A stretch of 64,000 nt of DNA from an uncultured Acidimicrobiales bacterium (GCA_902805555.1 CADCSY010000092.1:35923-99922), one strand, 5' to 3'; positions 7,427 to 15,896 are shown, counted from the stretch's first letter. Notes: generated by a model not told the origin, from the letters alone. A program made the numbers and translations.

Positions 7427-8848
7427 ATGGCACTGGCACGTGGTTGGAAGGTCCTGCTCGTCACCTCGGCCGGCGTGTACCTCGTGTCGCTCGACGTCAC
7501 GATCGTCAACATCGCGTTCCGGGACCTGAACGCCGACTTCGCCGAGGCCTCGCCGAACCTGCTCTCGTGGGTCCTCTCGGGCTACAACATCGCCTTCGCC
7601 GCCAGCCTCCTCACCGCCGGGCGCATGGCCGACCGGTTCGGGCGACGACGTGCCTTCTTCACGGGCCTGGCCGTGTTCACCACCGCCTCGGCGCTGTGCG
7701 GGCTGGCGCCCGGGCCCTACTGGCTGATCGCGGCGCGGGTGCTCCAGGCCGTGGGCGGCGCCCTGATCATCCCCTCGTCGCTCGCGCTGATCCTCCCCGA
7801 GTTCCCACCGGAGCGGCGCTCGGCGGCGATCGGCATCTGGGGTGCGGTGGGAGCGGTGGCTGCGGCCACGGGACCGAGCCTCGGCGGGTTCCTCGTCGAC
7901 GCCGTCGGGTGGCGGGCCGTGTTCTACGTGAACATGCCGTTCTGCCTGCTCGCCTTCGTCTTCGGGCGGAGCCTGCTCGTGGAGTCGAAGGACCCGACCG
8001 CCGGCGGCATCCCCGACGTGCTGGGCGCCGCCCTCGGGACCCTCGGCGTCGGCGCCCTCACGCTCTCCATCGTGCAGGGCGGCGAGTGGGGCTACGCCGA
8101 CCCCCGGACGGTCGCCGCCTACGTCGTGGCCGCCGCCGCCCTCCCCGCCTTCGTGGCCCGCTGCAACCGGAGCTCGAACCCGGTGCTCGACCTCGGCCTG
8201 CTGCGCCAGCGCTTCTTCGCCGTGGCCAACGCCGCCGGCTTCCTGTTCGCTGTCGGCTTCTTCGCCATGCTCTTCGTGAACGTGCAGTTCCTCACCGGCG
8301 TCTGGGGCTACTCCGTCATCGGCGCCGGTCTGGCGCTGACCCCGGGTCCGCTCTTCGCCGCTGCGTGCGCGGGCCCAGCCGGACGGCTGGCCGACCGCTA
8401 CGGCCACCGCATCGTCGCCGGCCCCGGCGCGGTGCTCTTCGCCGCCGGGATCCTCAGCTACATCCTGTACCTCGACCCGGAGCCGGACTACTGGGGCGTG
8501 TTCTTCGTGGGCAACGCCCTCGTCGGCATCGGCATCGGGTTCACCATCTCGACGCTGGGCTCGGCCTCGAGCGCCTTCCTGCCCCCGACCCGCTTCGCCA
8601 TGGGCAGCGCCTTCAACGCCACGGCGCGCCAGATCGGAGCCGCGCTCGGCATCGCCATGGTCGTCGCCGTGCTCGGCACCCCCTCGCCGGCCGAGGCAGC
8701 CGCGGCCTTCGACCGGGCCTGGAGCGTGCTCGCCCTGTTCGGCCTCGCCAGCGGCCTGGTCATGCTGGTCCTGTTCCGCCCCCCGCCGAACGCCGAGGTG
8801 GCGACCACCACCGAGGGCAGCGTCGCCACCGGCGCCCCGGCCGCCTGA
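7427..8848 (+). CDS. DHA2-family MFS efflux transporter (EmrB/QacA-like)
   Basis: A 473-residue integral membrane protein with repeated hydrophobic spans. It has the MFS motif A loop GRMADRFGRRRAF between helices 2 and 3, a GYNIAFAASLLTAG segment, and the drug:H+ antiporter motif C-like GAVGAVAAATGPSLGGFLVD. Length and motifs match DHA2 pumps that export drugs or dyes using the proton gradient. The ATG at 7427 is preceded by GAGGAGGAG. It is divergent from padR with a palindrome between them, so it is probably induced by a PadR ligand that is also its substrate. The substrate is not predictable. Confidence 0.87.
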   Translation: MALARGWKVLLVTSAGVYLVSLDVTIVNIAFRDLNADFAEASPNLLSWVLSGYNIAFAASLLTAGRMADRFGRRRAFFTGLAVFTTASALCGLAPGPYWLIAARVLQAVGGALIIPSSLALILPEFPPERRSAAIGIWGAVGAVAAATGPSLGGFLVDAVGWRAVFYVNMPFCLLAFVFGRSLLVESKDPTAGGIPDVLGAALGTLGVGALTLSIVQGGEWGYADPRTVAAYVVAAAALPAFVARCNRSSNPVLDLGLLRQRFFAVANAAGFLFAVGFFAMLFVNVQFLTGVWGYSVIGAGLALTPGPLFAAACAGPAGRLADRYGHRIVAGPGAVLFAAGILSYILYLDPEPDYWGVFFVGNALVGIGIGFTISTLGSASSAFLPPTRFAMGSAFNATARQIGAALGIAMVVAVLGTPSPAEAAAAFDRAWSVLALFGLASGLVMLVLFRPPPNAEVATTTEGSVATGAPAA

Positions 8849-8875
8849 CCGAGCCCGCCCGGCGGCGCACCCGTG

Positions 8876-9225
8876 CTGGCGGCTGGGTGCCCTCCGGCCG
8901 GTGAGCCGCCAGCTCGAGTCGTTGCCCGAACTGGCGGTTGGATCGGGTGCCCTACCCGCAGGTGAGCCGCCAGTTCGAGTCCTTGCCCGAACTGGCGGCT
9001 GGATCGGGTGCCCTGCCCGCAGCTGGACCGCCAACTCGAACCCCCCCGAACTGGCGGCTGGATCGGGTGCCCTACCCGCCGGTGAGCCGCCAACTCGAAT
9101 CCACCCGAACTGGCGGTTGGATCGGGTGCCCTGCCCGCAGGTGAACCGCCAGTTCGAGTCGTCGCCCGACTTGGCGGTTGGATCGGGTGCCCTGCCGGTC
9201 GGTGAGCCGCCAGATCGAGAGCGGG
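8876..9225. repeat. six tandem ~60-bp units forming repeated hairpins
   Basis: Units begin at about 8876, 8931, 8992, 9051, 9110 and 9171, with period 59-61 bp (first copy 55). Each carries CTGGCGGYTGGATCGGGTGC near its start and ends in CCCGAA or CCCGAC. The 3' half of each unit and the start of the next form inverted arms. The best is AGCCGCCAGTTCG (8965-8977) with CGAACTGGCGGCT (8988-9000), a perfect 13-bp stem with a 10-nt loop. The array fills the gap between the convergent MFS and acyl-CoA dehydrogenase genes. It is too degenerate and lacks unique spacers for CRISPR. Confidence 0.9.
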
Positions 9226-9235
9226 GCCGGGCCCC

Positions 9236-10489
9236 TTACGCCTTGGCCTTGGCCTCGGGCTTGGGCTCCTTGGGCAGGCCGAGGACGCGCTCGCCCACGA
9301 TGTTGCGCTGGATCTCGGCGGTCCCGCCCCAGATGGTCTCCGACCGGGAGAAGAAGAACTGCGCCTGCATGGCGCTCACCGGGTAGTCCTCGCGACCACG
9401 CACCCTGGCCATGCCGGGCAGGCCGCCGTCCTCGGCCTGGGCGCCGGTGAGGACCGTGCTCTCCATGCCGAGGATGTCCATGGCCAGCTCCATGACGTCG
9501 CGGTGGTACTCCGACCAGAACATCTTGTTGGTGGCGCCGAGCGCCATGACGCCGAGGTCCTTCGTGTCGTGGAGCGTGGCCGACAGGCTGCGCCAGCCGT
9601 TCACCTTCATGATCTGGACCTTCGAGTGGGCGACCATCAGGCGCTGGCGGATGACCGGGTCGTCGATCTTCCCGTTCGCCTTCGCCGCCTCGAGGATCGT
9701 CTCGAGCTCGCGCTCGAAGCGCCGGTAGCTGGTGGTGGCCGAGCTGCCCCGCTCGAAGCCGAGCGTGGTCATGGCCACCTTCCACCCGTTGTTGAGCCCG
9801 CCGACGACGTTGTCCTTCGGGCAGCGGGCGTTCTCGAAGAACACCTCGTTGAACTCACCGGACCCGTCGGGCTGGATGATCGGCCGCACCTCGATCCCGG
9901 GCTGGTGCATCGGGACCAGCAGGTAGGAGATGCCGGCGTGCATGGGGGCGCTGGGATCGGTCCTCGCCAGCAGGAAGACGTAGTCGGCGTGCTGCGCCAT
10001 CGTCGTCCAGACCTTCTGGCCGTTGACGACCCACTCGTCGCCGTCGAGCTCGGCCTTGCACTTGAGCGAGGCGAGGTCCGACCCGGCGTTCGGCTCGGAG
10101 AAGCCCTGGCACCACGCGATCTCGCCCTTGAGGATCCCCGGCAGGAACTGCTTCTTCTGCTCCTCCGTGCCCCACTGCAGGATGGTCGGACCGACGAGGG
10201 TGTCGCCGAAGAAGTCGGCCCGCAGCGGTGCGTTGGCCCGGCTGAACTCCTCGTTGAGCACCACCGACTGCATCGTCGTGAGGCCCTTGCCCCCGTACTC
10301 CTCCGGCCACGAGGCGCAGATCCACCCGCCGGCGAAGAGCTTCTTCGGCCACTCCTCGTTGAACCGCTTGCGGTCCTCGCCCTTGAGCTGGAAGCCCTCG
10401 TCGAACCAGCCCTCTGGCAGGTTCTCCTCCAGCCACGCCCGGATCTCACCGCGGAACTCTTCTGCTTCGGGCGGGTACGTCAGGTCCAT
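9236..10489 (-). CDS. acyl-CoA dehydrogenase
   Basis: A 417-residue acyl-CoA dehydrogenase. Motifs in order are the N-terminal LTYPPEAEEFRGEIRAWLEENLP, then WCQGFSEPNAGSDLASLKCK and DEWVVNGQKVWTTMAQHADY in the middle domain. The C-terminal end reads RSETIWGGTAEIQRNIVGERVLGLPKEPK. This is close to the actinobacterial FadE families linked to steroid and fatty-acid breakdown. The tail is Lys/Ala/Pro-rich. The ATG at 10489 is preferred over 10516 because the family's N-terminus begins at MDLTYPPE. It is divergent from the F420-type protein at 10582, with 92 bp between starts. Confidence 0.88.
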   Translation of the reverse strand: MDLTYPPEAEEFRGEIRAWLEENLPEGWFDEGFQLKGEDRKRFNEEWPKKLFAGGWICASWPEEYGGKGLTTMQSVVLNEEFSRANAPLRADFFGDTLVGPTILQWGTEEQKKQFLPGILKGEIAWCQGFSEPNAGSDLASLKCKAELDGDEWVVNGQKVWTTMAQHADYVFLLARTDPSAPMHAGISYLLVPMHQPGIEVRPIIQPDGSGEFNEVFFENARCPKDNVVGGLNNGWKVAMTTLGFERGSSATTSYRRFERELETILEAAKANGKIDDPVIRQRLMVAHSKVQIMKVNGWRSLSATLHDTKDLGVMALGATNKMFWSEYHRDVMELAMDILGMESTVLTGAQAEDGGLPGMARVRGREDYPVSAMQAQFFFSRSETIWGGTAEIQRNIVGERVLGLPKEPKPEAKAKA

Positions 10490-10568
10490 GGCGCCATCCT
10501 CGCGCCGGCCCCCCACGTGCGAGAAGTCCTCGGCCGGCCCGCTCGGTCGATCTGGCGGCCACGGCGGG

Positions 10569-10574
10569 TAGGTT
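10569..10574 (+). promoter_or_regulatory. -10 element of a leaderless promoter
   Basis: TAGGTT ends 7 nt before the ATG at 10582, the same geometry as at 5546. Confidence 0.6.
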
Positions 10575-10581
10575 TCCGGCC

Positions 10582-11766
10582 ATGGCCGTCACCGAGAACG
10601 CACCTGCGCCCAAGCGCGAGCGCTGGACCGCGCAGTGGCTCGAGCTGTACGACGAGGTCGTCACGACCGGGCTGTGCACCGGCTGCGCCGGCTGCGTCAT
10701 CGCCTGTCCCCACGACGTGATCGGCTACGACCACTCCTCCGGCGGGTACCGCCCCTTCCACCTGGAGGAGGAGCTCGGTCCCGACGACTGCATCCACGGC
10801 CAGAAGGGCTGCACGAGCTGCACCCGGGCCTGCCCCCGGTTCCGCACCTGGGAGACCGAGGCGGACACGTTCCTCTTCGGGCGCGAGCGCCTCCCCGCCG
10901 AGCTCTCGGGCATCGGGAAGGACATCGTCCTCGCCAGGGCGGCCGACCCGGCGCTCGCAGCGGCCGGCCAGGACGGCGGCCTCGTGTCGGCGATCCTCCT
11001 GTGGGCCATGGAGCACGGCTACATCGACGCCGCCCTCGTCTCGTACCTCGAGGGCGACGGCACGAGCTGGAAGGCCAGGCCCGGCGTGGCCCGCACCCCC
11101 GAGGACGTGCTCGCCGCCGCCGGCAGCCGCTACACCTACTCGGCCAACAACCTGGCCTACGACGACGCGGTCGAGGGCGGCGCCGACAAGATCTGCCTCG
11201 TCGGCATGGGCTGCATGACGAGCGCGCCGCCCGTGATGAAGAACCGCAAGATCGGCAAGGTCGGGCGGCGCTTCGCGCTCAACATCGGCCTGCTCTGCTC
11301 CAAGACCTTCGACGACGCCATCTTCGAGGAGCTCTTCGAGGCGAAGTACGGCCTCAAGAAGCAGGACATGGTCAAGATGAACATCAAGGGCGTGTTCCAG
11401 ATCTGGATGCGCAACGGCGACTACCACGAGGTGCCCCTCAAGGAGTGCCACGCCTGGACCCGCGAGGGGTGCACGAGGTGCCCGGACTTCGCCGCCGAGC
11501 ACGCCGACATCTCCACCGGTGGCATCGGCGCCTTCAACGACTGGACGCTCACCGTGATCCGCACCGACGTCGGGCGCGAGATCATGGACGGGATGATCAG
11601 GGACGGGGTCATCGAGACCCGCCCGGGTGACGACGACCCCGGCGCCATCGACCTCATGCAGAAGCTCTCCCGCAAGAGCCGCAAGCGCTGGCCCGAGACC
11701 GCCGTCGCCGCCCCCGGCGCCGTGCCCCCGCTCCCCCCGAAGGTCGCCCCCGCAGCCGGCGCCTGA
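10582..11766 (+). CDS. FrhB-like coenzyme F420 hydrogenase/dehydrogenase beta-subunit protein
   Basis: A 394-residue iron-sulfur flavoprotein of the FrhB/FdhB family. Two 4Fe-4S motifs lie near the N-terminus: C32-x2-C35-x2-C38-x3-C42 (CTGCAGCVIACP) and C70-x6-C77-x2-C80-x3-C84 (CIHGQKGCTSCTRACP). The FrhB N- and C-terminal domains follow, with the glycine-rich AGQDGGLVSAILLWAMEHG and the central CLVGMGCMTSAP. Family members pass electrons between F420 and FAD/Fe-S partners. There is no hydrogenase or formate dehydrogenase gene beside it, so it may be a stand-alone F420-linked reductase. The C-terminus is a Pro/Ala-rich tail. Confidence 0.85.
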   Translation: MAVTENAPAPKRERWTAQWLELYDEVVTTGLCTGCAGCVIACPHDVIGYDHSSGGYRPFHLEEELGPDDCIHGQKGCTSCTRACPRFRTWETEADTFLFGRERLPAELSGIGKDIVLARAADPALAAAGQDGGLVSAILLWAMEHGYIDAALVSYLEGDGTSWKARPGVARTPEDVLAAAGSRYTYSANNLAYDDAVEGGADKICLVGMGCMTSAPPVMKNRKIGKVGRRFALNIGLLCSKTFDDAIFEELFEAKYGLKKQDMVKMNIKGVFQIWMRNGDYHEVPLKECHAWTREGCTRCPDFAAEHADISTGGIGAFNDWTLTVIRTDVGREIMDGMIRDGVIETRPGDDDPGAIDLMQKLSRKSRKRWPETAVAAPGAVPPLPPKVAPAAGA

Positions 11767-11823
11767 GCCGAGGGGCCGTCGGCGGCACCACCCGTCGAGG
11801 ACATCTCGAGGACCACTGGTCGG

Positions 11824-11850
11824 GCCGGCACGTCGATCCCGCGTGCCGGC
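11824..11850. terminator. hairpin downstream of the F420 protein gene
   Basis: GCCGGCACG (11824-11832) and CGTGCCGGC (11842-11850) form a perfect 9-bp stem with a 9-nt loop, 57 nt past the stop at 11766. The rest of the 228-bp gap holds only the next promoter. Confidence 0.55.
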
Positions 11851-11981
11851 ACCTCTGTGGCCGAGACCACCTTCACGGGGCCGGCCGTGGACCACCACCC
11901 ACGAGCGACCCGTCCCGGGCCCGGAGGCGGTCGGACCAGGGCGCCGGCGCACCCTCTGAGGAGCTCGCGCCCGGCCGAACC

Positions 11982-11987
11982 TACGAT
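11982..11987 (+). promoter_or_regulatory. -10 element of a leaderless promoter
   Basis: TACGAT ends 7 nt before the ATG at 11995. This decides the start of the esterase gene, whose frame is open further upstream. Confidence 0.6.
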
Positions 11988-11994
11988 CCCACCC

Positions 11995-12948
11995 ATGCCG
12001 GTCGATCCCCAGGTCCAGCTCCTCCTCGACGCCCTCGCCGCGGCCGAGGCGCCACCGCTGCACACGCTCTCGCCGGAGGATGCGCGCGCCGCCTACGCCG
12101 CCCTGGCGGTGGCGAGGACGGGCACGGGTGATGCGGCCTCCACCGAGGACCTGGTGGTGGCGGGCCCCGCCGGTGACGTGCCCGTCCGCGTGTACCGACC
12201 GGAGGGAGCCGACGCCCCCGCCCCGGTGTGCGTCTTCTTCCACGGCGGCGGCTGGGTCATCGGGAGCATCGAGACCCACGACGCCCTGTGCACGGCCCTC
12301 GCCGCCCGCTCGGGCGTCGTCATCGTGTCGGTGGAGTACCGCCTCTCCCCGGAGGCCCCGTACCCGGCCGCGCTCGACGACTGCCTCGCAGCGACCCGCT
12401 GGGTCGCCGACAACGCGGCCGAGCTCGCTGTCGACCCCCGGCGCCTCGCCGTGGGGGGCGACTCGGCGGGCGGGAACCTCGCCGCCGCCGTCGCCATCAG
12501 GGCCCGGGACGAAGGGGCACCGGCGATCGCCTTCCAGCTGCTGGTGTACCCCGTGCTCGACCACTCCTTCGACCAGCCCAGCTACGTCGAGAACGCCGAG
12601 GGGTACTTCCTCACCGCCGACGGCATGCGCTGGTTCAGCAGCCACTACCTGGGTGGCACCTCCCCGACCGAGCCGCTCGCCGCCCCCCTCCACGCCCCTG
12701 ATCTGACCGGGCTGCCTCCTGCGCTCGTCCTCACCGCAGAGTTCGACCCGCTGCGCGACGAGGGCGAGGCCTACGGCGCCCGCCTCTCGGAGGCAGGCGT
12801 CGCCACCACGGTCCGCAGGTACGACGGCATGGTGCACGGCTTCGTCAGCATGTACGCGCTCGTCGACGCCGGTTCACGTGGGCTCGACGAGTGCGCAACA
12901 GCGCTCCGACAGGCACTGGCCGTCGATGCCGTCGAGGTGCGACGATGA
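11995..12948 (+). CDS. HSL-family alpha/beta-hydrolase (esterase/lipase)
   Basis: A 317-residue carboxylesterase of the hormone-sensitive-lipase family. The oxyanion-hole motif is H83-GGG (FFHGGGWVIGS), and the nucleophile is Ser157 in GDSAGG. The acid is probably D251 in AEFDPLRDEG, and the base is H281 in DGMVHGFVSM. No signal peptide is seen, so it acts in the cytosol on short- to medium-chain esters. It starts just after a TACGAT -10 and ends 61 nt before the P450 gene on the same strand, which has its own promoter. A role in lipid or xenobiotic ester turnover alongside the P450 is possible but unproven. Confidence 0.88.
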   Translation: MPVDPQVQLLLDALAAAEAPPLHTLSPEDARAAYAALAVARTGTGDAASTEDLVVAGPAGDVPVRVYRPEGADAPAPVCVFFHGGGWVIGSIETHDALCTALAARSGVVIVSVEYRLSPEAPYPAALDDCLAATRWVADNAAELAVDPRRLAVGGDSAGGNLAAAVAIRARDEGAPAIAFQLLVYPVLDHSFDQPSYVENAEGYFLTADGMRWFSSHYLGGTSPTEPLAAPLHAPDLTGLPPALVLTAEFDPLRDEGEAYGARLSEAGVATTVRRYDGMVHGFVSMYALVDAGSRGLDECATALRQALAVDAVEVRR

Positions 12949-12973
12949 GACGGACCTGGCCTCGATGTCTCGC

Positions 12974-13001
12974 TAGGTTGGTGCCCGACCACTTCGAAGG
13001 G
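12974..13001 (+). promoter_or_regulatory. P450 promoter and ribosome-binding site
   Basis: TAGGTT (12974-12979) predicts a start near 12986. AAGGGG (about 12996-13001) lies 8 nt before the GTG at 13010. This gives a short leader with a ribosome site, unlike the leaderless neighbours. Confidence 0.5.
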
Positions 13002-13009
13002 GATGCGCA

Positions 13010-14242
13010 GTGACCACGACCGATCCGAGCATGCCGGTGTCCAGCTGGGCCGACGACTACGACATCTTCGACCACGACTACGTCGCCAACCCGTTCCCCG
13101 TCTGGGACGAGCTGCGGGGCACCTGTCCGGTGGCCCACACCGACCGCTGGGGGGGCTCGTGGATGCCCACCCGCTACGAGGACGTGTCGGCGATCGCCCA
13201 CGACACCGAGCACTTCTCGTCCCGCGAGGTCCTCGTGACCCCCGCGCCCGAGCCGCCCGAGGACGGCGAGGAGATGGTGCTCCAGCTCGGCGGCGAGGTC
13301 GCAGCCCCCCCGATCACCTCCGACCCGCCCGAGCACCAGTGGGCCCGCCGGCTGATCCTCCCGATGTTCGCGCCGAAGGCGGTGGAGAAGTACGAGCCGA
13401 TCACACGCGACCTGTGCCGGAGCCTGGTGCAGGACCTGGTGGCGGCGGGCAAGGGTGACGCCGCGGTCGGCTACGCCCAGCAGATCCCGGTGCGCATCAT
13501 CGCCAAGATGCTCGGCATCCCCGAGTCGATGTCCGAGACGTTCACCCAGTGGGTGCGGGGCGCCCTCGAGCTCGGGGCCACCGATCCGGAGGTCCGCCAG
13601 GAGGCGTTCAAGGAGATCATCACCTACCTGTTCGAGGAGGTGACGAAGCGCAAGGAGCACCCGGGCGACGACATCCTCTCCGAGCTCCTCGCCGCCGAGG
13701 TCGACGGCGAGCCCGTGCCCGACTACCACGTCATCGGCACGGGGATCCTGATCCTCGTCGCCGGCATCGACACCACCTGGTCGGCCATCGGCTCTGCGAT
13801 CTGGCACCTGGCCACCCACCCGGAGGACCGCCGCCGCCTCGTGGCCGAGCCCGACCTGATGCCCCTCGCCGTCGAGGAGCTGCTGCGGGCCTACTCCCCC
13901 GTCACCATGGCCCGCGTGGTCAAGGAGGACGTGGAGGTGAACGGCTGCCCCATGAAGGTGGACGACCGGGTCCTGCTCTCGTTCCCCTCGGCCAACCGTG
14001 ACCCCGAGGTCTTCGAGCGCCCGAACGAGGTCATCCTCGACCGGGCCAAGAACCGCCACATCGCCTTCGGCGCCGGCATCCACCGCTGCGCCGGCTCGAA
14101 CCTGGCCCGCATGGAGCTGCGGGTCGCCATCGAGGAGTTCCTGCGCGCCGCCCCCGAGTTCTCCCTCGAGGACGGGGCCACCGTCACGTGGGCCGGCGGC
14201 CAGGTCCGTGGTCCCCGCCAGCTGCCGGTGGTGTTCGGATGA
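13010..14242 (+). CDS. cytochrome P450
   Basis: A 410-residue bacterial class I P450. The I-helix oxygen-binding motif is AGIDTT, the K-helix ExxR is EELLR, and the heme-binding loop FGAGIHRCAGSNLAR places the axial ligand at Cys360. It is soluble, with no membrane anchor. The next gene, overlapping by four bases, encodes a small ferredoxin, its likely electron donor; no ferredoxin reductase is adjacent. The start GTG 13010 follows AAGGGG. The thiolase downstream and the esterase upstream suggest a lipid or terpenoid/steroid substrate, but nothing in the sequence fixes it. Confidence 0.92.
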   Translation: MTTTDPSMPVSSWADDYDIFDHDYVANPFPVWDELRGTCPVAHTDRWGGSWMPTRYEDVSAIAHDTEHFSSREVLVTPAPEPPEDGEEMVLQLGGEVAAPPITSDPPEHQWARRLILPMFAPKAVEKYEPITRDLCRSLVQDLVAAGKGDAAVGYAQQIPVRIIAKMLGIPESMSETFTQWVRGALELGATDPEVRQEAFKEIITYLFEEVTKRKEHPGDDILSELLAAEVDGEPVPDYHVIGTGILILVAGIDTTWSAIGSAIWHLATHPEDRRRLVAEPDLMPLAVEELLRAYSPVTMARVVKEDVEVNGCPMKVDDRVLLSFPSANRDPEVFERPNEVILDRAKNRHIAFGAGIHRCAGSNLARMELRVAIEEFLRAAPEFSLEDGATVTWAGGQVRGPRQLPVVFG

Positions 14243-14436
14243 AGGTCCGCCTGATCGACGACAAGTGCCAGGGCCACGGCCGCTGCTACGCCCTCGCCCC
14301 CGAGCTGTTCGAGAGCGACGACTACGGCAACGCGCAGCTGTGCGGCGACGGCTCCGTCCTCCCCGGCCAGGAGGACGACGCGCGCCTGGCCGCCGACAAC
14401 TGCCCCGAGTTCGCCATCGAGCTCGACGAGGCCTGA
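14239..14436 (+). CDS. P450-associated 3Fe-4S-type ferredoxin
   Basis: A 65-residue acidic ferredoxin. The motif DDKCQGHGRCYALAPELF has a C-x2-H-x2-C pattern where the middle cysteine of a 4Fe-4S site is His, and the last ligand is the Cys of NCPEFAI. Such proteins donate electrons to actinobacterial P450s. It overlaps the P450 stop as ATGA, so translation is coupled and a roughly matched dose is expected. A redox partner reductase must be encoded elsewhere. Confidence 0.88.
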   Translation: MKVRLIDDKCQGHGRCYALAPELFESDDYGNAQLCGDGSVLPGQEDDARLAADNCPEFAIELDEA

Positions 14437-14440
14437 GTCC

Positions 14441-14459
14441 CGCCCGGCGCGGCCGGGCG
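14441..14459. terminator. hairpin terminator after the P450-ferredoxin pair
   Basis: CGCCCGGC (14441-14448), loop GCG, and GCCGGGCG (14452-14459) form a perfect 8-bp stem starting 4 nt after the ferredoxin stop. Confidence 0.7.
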
Positions 14460-14559
14460 GCAGCTTGAACCCGGCCCGCAGGGCCACAACTAGCCTCGGT
14501 CGAGAACGCGAGCCGGGCGCACGAACGTCCACTCGCACCGAACCTCAGGGGAGCTCCTC

Positions 14560-15723
14560 ATGGCTGAAGCCGTCATCGTCGCCACCGCACGCACGCCCAT
14601 CGGCCGGGCCTTCAAGGGCTCGCTGGCCGAAGCCCGTCCCGACGACATGGGGGGCTTCATCGTCGACACCCTCATGAACAAGGTCCCCGAGGTCGACCGC
14701 GCGTCGGTCGAGGACTGCATCATCGGCGCCGCCAACCACGCCGGCGAGCAGGGCATGAACGTGGCCCGCAACATCGCGCTCCTGGCGGGCCTGCCCGACA
14801 CCGTGCCCGGGACGACGGTCAACCGCTTCTGCGCCTCGTCGCTGCAGTCGATCCGGATGGCGTACCACGCCATCAAGGCCGGCGAGGGCGACACCTACGT
14901 GGCCGGAGGCGTCGAGTCCGTCAGCCGGACCGGCGGCCGTGGCTTCCAGAAGGAGGACATGAACCTCCGCTTCGTCGCCGGGAGCAACGACTTCATCAAC
15001 AACGTCTACATCCCGATGGGCATGACGGCGGAGAACGTTGCGGCCAAGTACGGCGTGACCCGCGACCGCCTCGACGAGTTCGCCAAGCTGAGCCAGGACC
15101 GGGCCACGGCCGCCCAGGAGAACGGGTTCTTCGAGCGTGAGCTCACGCCGTACACGCTCCCCAACGGCGACGTCGTCTCGAAGGACGACTGCCCCCGCGC
15201 CGGCACCACCCTCGAGAAGCTGGCCAGCCTGCCCCCCGCGTTCAAGGAGGACGGCGTGGTGACCGCCGGCAACGCCTGCCCGCTGAACGACGGGGCGGCC
15301 GCCGTGCTCGTCATGAGCGAGGACAAGGCCCGCGAGCTCGGCCTCACCCCGCTCGCCCGCATCCTCGGCTCGTCGGTGTCGGGCCTGGCGCCGGAGATCA
15401 TGGGGGTCGGGCCGATCGTCGCCCTCCAGAAGCTGTTCGCCCAGACCGGCAGGTCGATCTCCGACGTGGACGTCGTCGAGCTGAACGAGGCGTTCGCCGC
15501 CCAGGTGCTCCCCATCTGCGACGAGATCGGGATCAGCGTCGAGGACCAGCTGAACCCGCACGGCGGGGCCATCGCCCTCGGCCACCCCTTCGGTCAGACC
15601 GGCGCCCGCATCATGACGACGCTCCTCAACGACCTCCAGACCCTCGACGGCACCATCGGGGTCGAGACGATGTGCGTCGGCGGCGGCCAGGGGATGGCGA
15701 TGATGGTCGAGCGCCTCAGCTGA
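14560..15723 (+). CDS. thiolase (acetyl-CoA acyltransferase, FadA-like)
   Basis: A 387-residue thiolase. The acyl-enzyme cysteine is Cys91 in NRFCASSLQ. The C-terminal active-site motifs are NEAFAAQ, the histidine in GGAIALGHP, and Cys372 in MCVGGGQG. The enzyme should cleave 3-ketoacyl-CoA to acetyl-CoA plus a shortened acyl-CoA, completing beta-oxidation with the acyl-CoA dehydrogenases of this region. It is preceded by GGGGAG 6 nt before the ATG, and a TAGCCT at 14490-14495 is a candidate -10. The GNACPLNDGAA segment differs slightly from the common GNASGINDGAA form but is within family range. Confidence 0.9.
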   Translation: MAEAVIVATARTPIGRAFKGSLAEARPDDMGGFIVDTLMNKVPEVDRASVEDCIIGAANHAGEQGMNVARNIALLAGLPDTVPGTTVNRFCASSLQSIRMAYHAIKAGEGDTYVAGGVESVSRTGGRGFQKEDMNLRFVAGSNDFINNVYIPMGMTAENVAAKYGVTRDRLDEFAKLSQDRATAAQENGFFERELTPYTLPNGDVVSKDDCPRAGTTLEKLASLPPAFKEDGVVTAGNACPLNDGAAAVLVMSEDKARELGLTPLARILGSSVSGLAPEIMGVGPIVALQKLFAQTGRSISDVDVVELNEAFAAQVLPICDEIGISVEDQLNPHGGAIALGHPFGQTGARIMTTLLNDLQTLDGTIGVETMCVGGGQGMAMMVERLS

Positions 15724-15818
15724 GCCGCAGCATCGCACCTCACGCAACGGGGGCGGCAGTTTGCTGAGCGCGTTCGGGGGGGACGGGTTGTCCAGCATCC
15801 ACCACCCGAGGAGAGCCC

Positions 15819-15896
15819 GTGAGCACCCGAGCGATCGCCATCGTCGCCCTCGTCATCGCCGTCATCGTGCTGCTGATCGTGACAAACGTCCTCTAG
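15819..15896 (+). CDS. 25-residue single-span membrane peptide
   Basis: A GTG start at 15819 with GAGGAGAG just upstream opens a 25-codon frame. It encodes a short N-terminus (VSTRA) followed by about 18 Ile/Val/Ala/Leu residues and NVL before TAG. This would make one transmembrane helix and almost nothing else. It ends 58 nt before the TauE-like permease gene on the same strand. The ribosome site and the clean hydrophobic helix argue for a real small protein, perhaps modulating the permease, but no homologue is recognised. Confidence 0.5.
   Translation: MSTRAIAIVALVIAVIVLLIVTNVL

Noticed and set aside
6578..9034. Long minus-strand frame across padR, the MFS gene and the repeat array
   Set aside because: Low-complexity translation with no domain; it crosses the array and several real genes.
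8876..9225. A CRISPR array
   Set aside because: The whole ~60-bp unit repeats, with no conserved repeat plus unique spacer pattern, and no cas genes are present.
8488..9386. Coding repeats translated from the hairpin array, in frames on both strands
   Set aside because: The repeated peptides depend on the 60-bp period being near a multiple of three, vary in frame between copies, and lack start signals.
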